Positions 1 through 10,219 of a stretch of 64,000 nucleotides of DNA are shown in pieces. Source of the stretch: Hyphodiscus hymeniophilus. Lineage: Eukaryota; Ascomycota; Leotiomycetes; Helotiales; Hyphodiscaceae. The DNA lies in NCBI GenBank assembly GCA_016508695.1, contig VNKQ01000011.1:1636500-1700499 (forward strand). The letters run 5' to 3'. How positions within the stretch are numbered: the first letter of the stretch is position 1; each line of letters begins with the position of its first letter. The notes beneath the pieces were generated by a model, which worked only from the letters and a program-made list of their open reading frames with translations, had not been told where the DNA came from and searched no databases. The position numbers were made by a program, and so were the translations under genes.

Positions 1-228
1 GAACTCAAATCGAGTCCAGGTCTCAGTCATCTTCCTACTCAGTTTTCTTTACTTCGTATTGTCTATCTGCCACGTAGCTTTCGATTGCTATTCAGTTTTC
101 CAGCCGTGCTCAACAATCGAAGCTGGACGACTCTTCTTCGACATCGCTTTCCCTTCAACCACATGTGACAAACCAAGCCCCGATTAATTGTTGAGATAGT
201 CGCTAACTCGGGTGGCAGATCGTTCGCC

Positions 229-1341
229 ATGAGCGTGAATATGGGCTCCCAAAAGTTCGAGGTTGCACTCTCGATGCGACCAAAATCCATCATCCCAACC
301 TCCGACGCCGAGGTAAGACCAAGAAGTAAGCTACCGCCGGGTAGCAGCGTTGCGTCTGATGGCCATTTGATATCAATATACGAGGAGGATGACGAAATGG
401 GCGACGATGTGGATATGAAGGACGTTGGTTCCGAAGTTGAAGGAGTCGCTACCGAGGGGGACTGGGAAGTATCGGTCAAGGATGGGAGTAACAACGAGAT
501 CGAGAAGGAAAGTAGCGAAGCCGGCTCTGACGAAGAGAATTGCGACAGTCATGATGAGCTAGACGGAGCCTCTGATAGAGTCGACTATGAAATGAATGAA
601 AGCAGTGTATCAGGATTGTGCGAGACGGTTTCCGAACGAGAGGACTCTGGCGAAGAAGAGCAAGACAGTCAGGGCGATCTTCTGATCACAGCGGACGGAT
701 CACACATCTTCGACCCGGATACCATGTCATACGTCCCTATGCCCACCGACCGTGCAGAGATTAAAAAGGCGTTACTCGATCTGTTCTGGTTCTGCACGCC
801 ATTCGACTACCTTGTTGACGGGTGCAGAATCGACATTAAATTCGTCACTAGCCGTTTCCCCAACAATATCTGGTGGTCAATGTTCACCGTAGATGAGACT
901 TTCACGATCGTCGCAAAGCAGGAGAGGCGCTTTTTGTCCGGCATCTTAGGCCGACTTTCATCTATTATGGCCAGGTGGGAAGGAATGACTGGTTACCCTG
1001 CAATCCCCAAGTCTCGTATGGAGATCGAGCTGGCGAAGACCGAAGCGCGTAGCATCGAGCGGAAGGGTTACTTCGAATCCATTCTAAGGCATGACAATGT
1101 CCAGGCATATGAGTGGATTATGACGATCTTCGAAGTCTTTCGACCGGCAAGGGGCTTTGACGGTCTGACACTCGACGATATTGGGTTCAATAGGGATGCA
1201 TGGGTATCGTTCACAGCAACTCTCGCTGAGGCGCATTTCGTCCACAAAGATATCGCCCGAGCTGAACTTGAACTTGTCGACTGCGAATCCACCAAAAGCT
1301 TGATTAAAGATCTTCTTCGAGCCAGGGCGTTTAAAGGATAG
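229..1341 (+). CDS. hypothetical acidic protein
   Basis: Uninterrupted frame of 370 residues starting MSVNMGSQKF, with no intron needed. I do not recognise the family. Residues about 45-150 are rich in Asp, Glu and Ser (low complexity, probably disordered). Residues about 175-370 look globular and helical, with several Trp/Phe-containing segments (for example DLFWFCTPFDYL near 185). There is no signal peptide or membrane segment. It converges on the Zn2Cys6 regulator that ends at 1746. Start chosen as the first ATG of the frame; a second Met lies at codon 5. The length and non-repetitive C-terminal half favour a real gene, possibly lineage-restricted. Confidence 0.6.
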   Translation: MSVNMGSQKFEVALSMRPKSIIPTSDAEVRPRSKLPPGSSVASDGHLISIYEEDDEMGDDVDMKDVGSEVEGVATEGDWEVSVKDGSNNEIEKESSEAGSDEENCDSHDELDGASDRVDYEMNESSVSGLCETVSEREDSGEEEQDSQGDLLITADGSHIFDPDTMSYVPMPTDRAEIKKALLDLFWFCTPFDYLVDGCRIDIKFVTSRFPNNIWWSMFTVDETFTIVAKQERRFLSGILGRLSSIMARWEGMTGYPAIPKSRMEIELAKTEARSIERKGYFESILRHDNVQAYEWIMTIFEVFRPARGFDGLTLDDIGFNRDAWVSFTATLAEAHFVHKDIARAELELVDCESTKSLIKDLLRARAFKG

Positions 1342-1745
1342 CGGTAAAGCTTCAGCCAGTTTGCAGCCAAGGCTTCAAGTTCCCTGTGTCTAAGCTTACA
1401 AGCCAGGTATTGAATTGTCTGTCTAGGAGCCTTTGGTGTTTGATGATGATGGTGGCAGGCCATTCTTTGAGTTTATGTTCTGTCTCTGGCGTCTACTGAA
1501 GAGAATGTCTGCTGCGGCTTGGCTTTCGGTGTTTCGAAGCGGCCAGCAAGAGGGCGAAATGAACGACATTGAATGCGCACGAAGAGCGGCCTATCTCGTG
1601 CAGCGGTGTCCCATTGCGTTCTCATCCCGCGATACGAGATGGTAGGCATGTTATACATGTTACTTCATAGAATTGAATCCCGATCAAGCTCTACAGAGCC
1701 AGGCGTGAAAGTTCCGTGTCGACGATAGCAGCAGGTATCATGTCT
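1342..1745. other. convergent intergenic region
   Basis: About 400 bases between two convergent stop codons. Short frames occur on both strands but none resembles a protein I know. It presumably holds both 3' ends. Confidence 0.5.
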
Positions 1746-3024
1746 TCATCGACTGAGCATGAGATTCGTAATTTCTTCAATATCAGTCATCTCTGCTGCT
1801 CGGACTGGAACTTCCATGTAAGGTGCATATTTCGGTCCAACGATATTGCTAATGGCCTTGATCTCACGATCAGCCACACCTTCATACCACCAGAGCCCTT
1901 TGACAAGCTTCATAAAGACCAGATAATGTGCCAGGATCACAAGCGCTCGTGGTCGGTTTTCTTTCGCACACTTCGCAAACGGGTCGGATCCATGAGAGAG
2001 CCACGACACAACCCGGACGGCAAGATTGAGACCAGGGCCGTCGTCGCGCAGACTAGCATATAGCATGCCCAAAGCATCTAGAATACTGCAATAGAAAGGC
2101 AATTCTGCGTAGTCTGGATCCGAAACATCAACCATCGCGAGCATTTTTAGGAGGATGGTAGGAACGACCGGGTCCGTTCTCAATTCGGTCAGTTGCCGTG
2201 TGAATATGGGAAACACGCTTGTGTCGGTGATTCCCGAATAAGATCTTATCATCATGATGTGGTATAACCCTCGATACAAAACGATCCAGCGAACGATTGT
2301 CAGCTCGCCATCCTCGGGATTGTAGTCTTGAGAGCACAGTACCACTAGCAAGACAGACATCACCAATGCGGCTTCATAGTTTGGCGAGTCAGGCCTGATT
2401 GAAGGGACTGCTTTGCGAAACGAGCTGAGGGCCTTGAAACGGTAGAGATCTGTTTCCTTTTTAGACTCGCCAGGATATGGCAGGAGCTTTTGTCTGTGAA
2501 GCGATGCGATTCCAAGCATTCCATTCAGTAAGAACTCATTTTCGAAAGCAAGTTCCGGCAAAACGAAGCGAAGGACGTTATGCATATGATCTCCAACACC
2601 GACAGCGTCGTAGGTGAACGTGGACCAGTGATACATCAGCCGCAAGTCATTTGCAGAAAGGTTCCCAGAGGACATAGTGGCTGGTGGCATGGGGTTGATG
2701 AGAGTCAATGACAAGTAATCATTTTCATCTTCGTCACTGTTGGAGGAAGAGCTGGTGGGAGAAGTTCCCGTTGGAGTGGCCAGCTGATGTGAAATCTCGA
2801 ATGAGACTTGGGCTGTTCGTATAGGCCGAGGTGGATAGATGCATTGGATCTTTCTTGTTGTACAAAACGTACAAGAGGGCTGGGCCTCGTCACACTGGCA
2901 AGGAAATCAGTTTGAATTCAAGTATATGGACAAAGAGACATGCCTTTATTTTCCTGATTTTACAAGTCTTGCACCCAGCCCTGGATTTTTTATGAGGCCT
3001 CTTGGTGATATAGTTCGTAGTCAT
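1746..3024 (-). CDS. Zn2Cys6 transcription factor (Fungal_trans_2 type)
   Basis: Two exons, 3024-2944 and 2894-1746, giving 409 residues. Exon 1 encodes the start and the first half of the binuclear zinc cluster; exon 2 completes it. The cysteines are at residues 18, 21, 28, 35, 38 and 45 (CX2CX6CX6CX2CX6C). A Ser/Thr/acidic linker follows, then a helical region (RLMYHWSTFTYDAV, LLNGMLGIASLHR) of the kind found in UPC2-like regulators (Fungal_trans_2 / PF11951). The single 49-nt intron begins GC rather than GT and lies inside the zinc cluster between Lys27 and Cys28. Nuclear DNA-binding regulator; target unknown. It is divergent from ORC5. Confidence 0.85.
2895..2943 (-). other. GC-AG intron in zinc-cluster gene
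   Basis: 49-nt intron reading AAG|GCATGT at the donor and TTGCCAG at the acceptor on the minus strand. Without removal the frame runs into a stop. With removal the Zn2Cys6 spacing is perfect. Confidence 0.8.
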
Positions 3025-3557
3025 GACGATAGACTTGACACTCGCTTCGGATCGAAGAGGTTTGATCGAAAGGGGCTGATTCGGTAGTAGACGTACTAGT
3101 AGACTCGCTTCAAACCATGAAGATCTTCTCTACGACGGGTACACTCTACTATGTACATGGACAATTCGAAGGGTTGCCTACTTCCACGTGATACGAGTTC
3201 CGAGATGCAAACAGCAAGGAGTGAGCTACTCGGTACTTGATTCGAATAAGAAGGAGGAAGTAGAGAGGAATCTCGGTCTTTCGTTATAGAAATGTTTAAA
3301 GATGTTCGATAGTTCTCAGTTCTCAGTTCTCAGTTCTCAGTTCTCAGTTGTTTGTTGTTTGTTTTCTATGCAACAGAGCCGCAATATCGACATCAAAGAC
3401 TAGTGCATTATGCACCAACGCGGTGTCCCTTGTCCATTCGTCCACCAGGTGCACGTGCACTTTAATAAGTTATTAGTAAGCTAAGGCACTTATCGAAACA
3501 ATATCACGTCTCCCAACTCTTGGTACGCGACTCGCTGTAAAAGGCAGACAAACCATA
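3025..3557. promoter_or_regulatory. divergent promoter, regulator / ORC5
   Basis: 533 bases between the divergent starts at 3024 and 3558. It contains five perfect copies of a heptamer, a CACGTG at 3185-3190, and a 12-base palindrome GTGCACGTGCAC at 3449-3460, about 100 bases before the ORC5 ATG. Palindromes of this length are expected by chance in 64 kb, so a role is only suggested by position. Confidence 0.45.
3311..3350. repeat. heptamer tandem repeat (AGTTCTC)5
   Basis: Five perfect copies of AGTTCTC followed by AGTTG, then a T/G-rich run. Simple-sequence repeat inside the divergent promoter. Confidence 0.95.
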
Positions 3558-5126
3558 ATGGCAACACTTTTCGCTCTGCCGAACGAGTTGTTGATCTCCT
3601 CAATAATCTCTCAGTATCCATGTCGAAATCAACAGATTCGGTCATTGGCAACATTACTCTCTGTAAGGCATAACGGCATAAAGTTCTTTGCAGCTATGGC
3701 TGACCAGCTCTCCTACTTCAGCTTCGGGCTGCCCCGGCCAAAAACATTGTGATATACGGCCTCGAAGCTACGGGGAAGAGTGCAATCGCGAAAGCGGTTC
3801 TTGAAGGGCTGTCCTCGAACACAACATCCAACGATGAGCCCAACGGTGAATTACGATATGTGATTGTGAGAAGCGCAGAATGCATTGGAGTAAGGCATCT
3901 ACTGGAGCAAATCGTGGGAGCGGTGGCGAAAGCTTTGGACTGGAAGGGTTCCGTTGGGCGCTGTGAGAACATCTCGCAATTGGTTGTTGAGCTGGAAAGA
4001 CTCTTGGGACAGAGGACATCAGACACAGAAGGTCAAGGACGCAGATTGGTGTTGGTCTTTGACGGGATCGATCATCAGAGAGATGCCCCGCCGACGTTGC
4101 TACCAGGACTGGCTCGATTGAGTGAGGTGGTAAGTCATTCTCTACGAGCAGCAGCTGTCAATAGTCCCACTAATAGCTTCGCAGATCCCAAACATCACCT
4201 CCCTCTTCATTGTCACAGCACCTCGACCCAACTTCCTGCACTCTCCTGGTGCTCCGCAGATTCAGTTCCAAGCTTACAATAAGGACGAACTCCTGAAAAT
4301 ACTTGCCTTGCTTGAACCACAGCCACAACTGCCAGGAGGAGCGAAGGAGACAAAGGATATGTGGAATCGCTTCTGCTCCGCAGTTTGGGATTCTCTTTCG
4401 AAACATTCTGGCCGAGACTTGGTCTCATTTCGTACATTATGCCTGCGTCTCTGGCCCAAATTTGTCGCACCCATCCTCGATGGCTCGCTAGCCGCAACAC
4501 CGTTTGGTCGTGTTATGAACGCCAACCGCCCATTGTTCCAAAATGACGAAACCCTTGTCCCTGGGATCTCATATGGCGCACCAAAGATAGCCGCAAGCTC
4601 TGCACAAACACAATCCACCAACAAGCATCACGGGATTGGGACTCAACTTCCTTACTATTCCCGCCTTCTACTGGTTGCAGCCTACCTTGCTTCATTCAAC
4701 CCTCCGCGCACCGATCAGTTGTTCTTCATGAAAAGTGCGGCTGCCAAGCGAAGGAAGAAGGGGGGCGGAACGGCACTGACCAAAGGCAGACCTGGCGTCA
4801 CGAAGCATAGGAAGATTTCCAGGAAACTATTGGGACCTCAGGCCTTCATTCTAGAGCGAATGTTGGCGATATTTCACGCGATCAAAGAAGATGCCGATGA
4901 TAGAGGAAGGCGAGGAACTGGGCGAGAAGTTACCGCCGGCTCGGCAGATATTCAGATGGCAATTGCAACACTCGCCAGTCTACGATTATTGGTCAGGATG
5001 GGAGCAGCAAATGCAGCGGATGCGTTGGATGGTGGAAGTAAATACAGGGTCGCCGTCGGTTGGGACGTCGTCAGAGGCATCGCACGCAGTGTCGGTGTTG
5101 AGGCTGAGGACTATCTTGCAGAATAG
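3558..5126 (+). CDS. ORC5: origin recognition complex subunit 5
   Basis: Exons 3558-3662, 3722-4129 and 4185-5126 (introns of 59 and 55 nt, all phase 0) give 484 residues. Orc5 is the AAA+-like subunit of the six-protein complex that marks replication origins and loads MCM. Visible are a Walker A loop GLEATGKS at residues 48-55, a Walker B-like LVLVFDGID at about 144-152, a sensor-like TAPRPNFL after the second junction, and the Orc5 C-terminal winged-helix region with a basic patch (KRRKKGGG) and HRKISRKLLGPQAFILERMLAIF. The length fits fungal Orc5 (about 450-500). The three pieces lie in different frames and join cleanly. Confidence 0.93.
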
Positions 5127-6583
5127 TGAGTGGCCTTCTCGAATAAGATATCCCAAAGTCCTCGGGGCCGGGAATGCCACTGTTGTGATGAATTCGTATG
5201 TTACCTTCCTCGTAAAGTGACCACTGCCCTCGTTTGATATCCAGGAATCCATTGCCGTTATCGCCTTTGTGCTCCCACATATTCAGGACTTATCTACTTG
5301 CTCGTCGGCTTCGACGTGCCATCTCCTAACATATTGTCTACCCGATACTCGCGTATCATCCGACCCAATCTTTTCAGAGCGTCACATACATCTGTACTGC
5401 CATAGATTGAGCAATGAGCATTCCAAGTAGACTTTCAATTTAACCCCTAAGGTAGTTCGGGTAGCGACATCCTCTCTCAAGTTGACGAACAGTGTGTAAT
5501 CTCGTCACCAAGGTGGACTGTTCTTCCCACTCACAGCATGCTGTCCGATATCAGTGTCGATAGTCCCACATCTCCCTTCCCCTTGAACCCTTCTTCCCCA
5601 TCGACTTATATACCCAAGAGCTTGCTCTCCGATCCCCTTCGATCCCCACCTAGTTGCACCCGCAGGCTGCAGGCTGCGAAACCAGACACCGAACAGTTGT
5701 GCTCCAGTCCCAGGCCCAGACAAGGCGGATTGTTAGCGATCTCGCTTTTCCTTACCTCGTTGATGTACTTATTCATCGAGGGAGAGAGATGGCGAATGAA
5801 GAGCCGGATATTTTCTTGATGACTAGCCGTGAAATTACGGGGATCAAGTGGGAAGGCCTTTGGGAGTAAACGCAGATGTTATCGCAAACTCTTATATCTT
5901 CAACCTTATCCCTGATCATTCGCTTTAACAGGTGGAAAACTACGCTGCTGAGCTTGATACGAATGAACCATATAATACCGCAGACCTTTGCGTATTTGTT
6001 TACGATTTGATTGAGGATTAAGTCTACTACGATTGGGGCTTGGAAAGGAGAGGATATTTGAACGGGGCCGGGGAGAAGGTCTTGGTTTAGTTTTTGGGGA
6101 CGGGGCAGTGAACAGAGATCGATCGGAAATGGTGGGATTGTGTGAAATATAGACAATTGAAGGTTTTCTGGCGAGATGATCTTGTTCTCAATGTTCTTGC
6201 TTCTTGATTCTTGCTCCTATTGATGATATCCTCGTCGCTGTCGATCTATCTTTTAGGACGTTTCTACATCTTTTCCTTTCTGTAGGATTGTACGGGAGAG
6301 GAACCACATTGATTGTGCAAGGTTTGTAGCGCCTTGCTTTACTAGTAAGGCACAGCGACCCCCTCGATGACGGAGAGATCGTGGATCTATTGATAACCTC
6401 TCCTGACCTTCTTTCAAAGTCTCAGGTTCGCATTGAGGCGTCTTTAATCTGTCTTGGGAATGCATTAGCGATGTAAATGATACATGGTAGGAGTCCTCAC
6501 ATGCTGTTCCCGAAGAGTGTTGAGTGATGCCGTTACAATCAGTTCTAGACCCTAGAACCTGACCTCATCCGCCGGTCTCCAAA
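5127..6583. other. intergenic, no confident gene
   Basis: About 1.46 kb. A Ser/Pro-rich frame at 5538-5819 (+, 93 codons, ending in a hydrophobic stretch) and a 127-codon frame at 5773-6156 (-) overlap each other. Neither has recognisable homology or spliceable partners. I see no RNA gene. The 3' end of the oxidase gene lies at the right edge. Confidence 0.4.
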
Positions 6584-8974
6584 TCATCCGAAATTCCCAA
6601 AGTACACCGAGTCGTCAACACCAGCACCTCTTTCCAGTCCTTCGGCCAAACACAGATCTTTGTTCGCCTGCGGTAAGTCCCAAGTCCCTACGACTTCCGG
6701 CCGCGTGAGGAAGTGCATCTGGAGACCTGCTTCGGCATGCCATGAGACATGGCCTGTAAACTCATTAGCTGTCGTTTGAAAGCAGGAAGATTGTGGTATA
6801 TCCTTACAATGGAACGCCCACATCCCCGGGTTATCCGTCACGAAACGGATCCACATCCACCCGTACCCTTCCACCGATGCTGTGTCGCGCCGCAGCGGGT
6901 TCGCGGTGTTGATGCTGTGCTGTCTCAGGTACTTTTCCTTATTGAACCAGCCGTGACCCTGGGCCAGCACCCAGTACTTGTAGCCGTGCAGATGCATTGG
7001 ATGGTTTCTGCTTCAGTCAGCATTGGAATCCCACCGCTCAGCAGGATGAACCTACCCCTCGTTAACGTTCTGTATGACGACATCGATCGTCTTGACCCCC
7101 TCTACCTGGATCACCATCTCGGTGCCGGTGTGAAAGGCTCTGCTATTCACGGAGTTCGTGGTTGCGGTGAAGCTTTCATTGCCGGATTGGTACCCGTCGA
7201 CGAATCTGTCCAACAGCGGAGAGTGAATGTCTGGTCTCCATGAACTATCATTGAAGTAGCCTCGACTCAGTCGCCATGCTCCAATGACGAAGTTCGAGTA
7301 CATGTAGAAGGAGTGATCAGCTTGCTCCGGAGCAGCGATCGCTGGGACCGGAACTAGCTCGGTCGTGTTCAGATCCTTGCAAATCTGCAGAATAGCATCG
7401 ACCCAGGGCTTCGTGGTGGGGGCCTCTACCGGTGACGGCTCAGACGGACTCCTCTCGTCCCTGTACCGGATGATGGCTTTCGTCTCGGCGATTAGGTCCG
7501 GGTTCGGAAACGCCTTGTCCCAACAATCCGTCGCCATTCGTGTCCGGAGCCAGAATGAATCGCTTGTGCTGATGTTTGTTGTCACGATGAGACTGTATCT
7601 CTGAGCGGGGTTTATGATGAGGCGATGGATGTAGGAAGGTAGGACATCCGTCCCGTCGACTTCGGTGACTGCAAAGGAGTGCTCGTCGAGTTCGATCTGG
7701 AATTCAGCCAGAACGCCCGTGTTGATGATTCGCAATCGGTGATTCTGGTTAGGGGCGAGATCAATCATGGGGATGCTTGCTGTTGAGTTGTCGCATTTTC
7801 GATGTGGAAGACTGTCACAATTTCGGCTGTAGAAGGATAAGCATTTATCTCGTCGTAAAAAAGTATTCCATGGCTCACATGTTCTGACCATTGATTAGTG
7901 ACCCTGCTGGGATAGGTTCGGCATTTTCGCGGTCATTGGCTAGGTATGCTGGCAGGAGAGAGTAGCTCGTATCATGATAGTAGTCCTGTATGAGGACCAC
8001 TCGATCTGTCGCATAATCCAGCTCTTGGTATTCATTTTCTTTCGAAGAATGGATGATCAAGGGGCCGACCAATCCATCTGCAGCCTGAAGGACGTGATGA
8101 GAGTGATACCTGACAACTGTCAGTTTTGCAGCATCTATTAGTCCTGAATGTCATACCAATAAGTCCCTGACTGCCCTTGTATCGTGAACTTGTAGGTGAA
8201 ATTCCGACCCGGTGCTATCGGGCATTGGGTCACTCCTACGGTTCCGTCCATCCAATTCGTTCCATTCTGGTAAATGCCGTGCCAGTGGAAAGATGTGGCA
8301 TTTATGCTTTGATTCTCGACCTCTATCTCAAGAGTGTCGCCTTCGTTGCATTCGATCAACGGGCCTGGGAATTGACCGTTGATCAGGATCATCTGTCGGT
8401 AGACGCCATCTGGGTTGACTTCTTCGTCTGTCACAGTCCAGTGGTAACGCCTCGTCCTAGGTCTCGCTCTGAAGTCCCAATCATGCCTGAGAACATATTC
8501 TGAAGGCGACCTGCGAAAGGTGGTGTGCTGAGTTATCGTCTCATCCTCGAAAGCCGTCCCATTCAAGGTTGTCCAAGTTGTACCTGCAGCAACCAAGAAT
8601 AATATGCAGAGTAAAACGGCAATCGCAAAAGCGGTAGCAGTTCGGATTATGATTTTGATCCGGTTAACGCCGTGATGCACTTGGGGTTCATCGTATTTGC
8701 CGGGGATATAGATTTTGTCGACATGGTCATCCTGAACATCGTCGAACGGCAGCAATCGTGTAGCCTGCTCAACCTTCCATTCTGGACTGTATAGTCGGTC
8801 TACGCTGTCCTCGCCATTGTCCTCGCCATTGTCCTCGCCCTCGACACTGCTGGAAGGCGGAGAGGGAGAAGGCGAGGTCCTCTGGCCGTTCATACTGATG
8901 AGGTACAAGGAGACGGCATTGCTGTCGCGAAGAAATCCTTGATGCTGTTGACGTCTGGAGATCATGTCATGCAT
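6584..8974 (-). CDS. membrane-anchored multicopper oxidase (laccase-like)
   Basis: Five exons: 8974-8157, 8109-7879, 7826-7056, 7007-6808 and 6753-6584, 729 residues. Copper-dependent oxidases couple one-electron oxidation of a substrate to reduction of O2 to water. All ligand motifs are present: HWHG (230-233), HSHH (275-278), HPMHLHG (609-615) and HCHVSWH (673-679) with the type-1 Cys674. The axial position (Cys+10) is Leu684. Unusual: residues about 1-106 are a Ser/Pro/acidic cytosolic-looking tail with a GEDN repeat, followed by one hydrophobic segment (about 107-131), so the protein looks like a type II membrane protein rather than a secreted laccase or a C-terminally anchored Fet3. The last intron (54 nt) is in frame. 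A shorter start at Met28 (8893) is possible. Confidence 0.9.
8806..8841 (-). repeat. 12-nt coding repeat (GEDN motif)
   Basis: About three tandem copies of a 12-nt unit (GTCCTCGCCATT on the plus strand) encode GEDNGEDNGEDS in the N-terminal tail of the oxidase. Likely length-variable. Confidence 0.85.
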
Positions 8975-9108
8975 GTCACGTGACCCATACCAATAGAGGA
9001 ACGTGGGTGGAATCTCGGTCGAATCGGCAAACCCCTGAGTACTGCACGACTCGAGTACCCTTGATGGTGGTGTTGGTTGTTTGTTGGATCATAACAATAA
9101 TAAATAAG

Positions 9109-9141
9109 AGATTTGGAGATTTGGAGATTTGAAGATTTGGA
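9109..9141. repeat. GATTTGGA-type tandem repeat
   Basis: About four near-perfect copies of an 8-base unit (GATTTGGA; one copy GATTTGAA) in the oxidase upstream region. Confidence 0.85.
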
Positions 9142-10069
9142 ATTCACTCGGGTTCGTCAAACCATCAGCGCACATGTCTTCGGCTGTTGATGCCATTCGC
9201 TCATCCTGTACGGAGTAGAATCATCCCCCTGAGAAATCCTTTTCTCCCCACAGTCCGCGCCGTCCAACTCTCGGGCGGTGACCCAATTCGGGACTTACTG
9301 CCCGCGCATTCCCTCATGCAGGTCCCAACATCATCCATCCTGCCGCCCCTTCCTGACAACCCTGATAATCCTGTTCTTCACTCTTCACTCTTCCATCGTT
9401 CCAACTCCCAATACACTCGTCAACCCCTCGATGGTCTTCAAGATCATAGTCAACCCCTTGCAAGCTTCGAGATTCGGAATAACCTCATTTAATGATTTGA
9501 CAGTACACGTGTTTATTGTTTATTGTTTATATCCAATCCCCCAGTCCTGGATTTCTACTTCCGTGCGTTGACTGGCAGTGCCAGTAGGATGTCCCACCTT
9601 TGAGATGCGGCTATGATCTTCCGAATCCCAGGATTAGGATTAGATGTCTGGTCTGCCAGTGCCAGTATCCATGCCATGGACCCATGAACCCATGAATCCA
9701 TAAATATCTTGCGTACCCATAGCACGTGCTGCTGCATCTTTGATTACCTTCTAGTTTGGGATTTTTCTCATGTTCAAATGTCACCAATCTGATGCCCTCG
9801 TCTAGCCACGATGTTGTGTTGTCGGGTCGATTCATGTCAATATATTGACCCGACAGCAAGAGTAGTACTCGAGTACGCAAGCGCGCAAACACAAGTTTCT
9901 GCAAGATTTATCGAGTCCCCACCTTCACCCCCCCATGTGCCCACGCAGACCAAGCTTTCTCGAAGCAAAAGATCTTGCTAGAGAAAGCTCTCCCCTGGCT
10001 CGTTGCTCGATTTAGTGATGCTATGCAGGCCGCATATCCACTTTCCAGAGATTTGGAGCAGCAAGTCAT

Positions 10070-10102
10070 CCTACAAGTAACCTACAAGTAACCTACAAGT
10101 AA
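10070..10102. repeat. 11-mer tandem repeat (CCTACAAGTAA)3
   Basis: Three perfect copies of CCTACAAGTAA ending two bases before the ATG at 10105, within the likely 5' leader of the phosphatase gene. Confidence 0.95.
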
Positions 10103-10219
10103 CCATGGCCATCCCAGGTTCTCTTTCCTACTCATCTCCAACCCCAAGTCACTCGTTCTCGACAATCAGTCCCCAGAGAGTCCGCCGCCTTCACTCGTTT
10201 GCTCGGAACTCAAGGCAAG

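Larger units (their letters stand above)
8975..10219. promoter_or_regulatory. divergent intergenic region, oxidase / phosphatase
   Basis: About 1.24 kb between divergent starts. GTCACGTGAC (8975-8984) abuts the first oxidase ATG and AGCACGTGCT lies at 9721-9730. There are tandem repeats at about 9109-9141 and 10070-10102. An ATG in strong context (ACCATGG) at 10105 opens a 92-codon frame that overlaps the phosphatase start in another frame. Other short frames look non-coding. Confidence 0.45.

Noticed and set aside
2839..3087. 82-codon plus-strand frame overlapping the regulator zinc cluster
   Set aside because: Shadow of the minus-strand exon 1, intron and exon 2.
5538..5819. 93-codon Ser/Pro-rich frame with a hydrophobic end
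   Set aside because: No start context, homology or splice partner that supports a gene; overlaps an equally weak minus frame.
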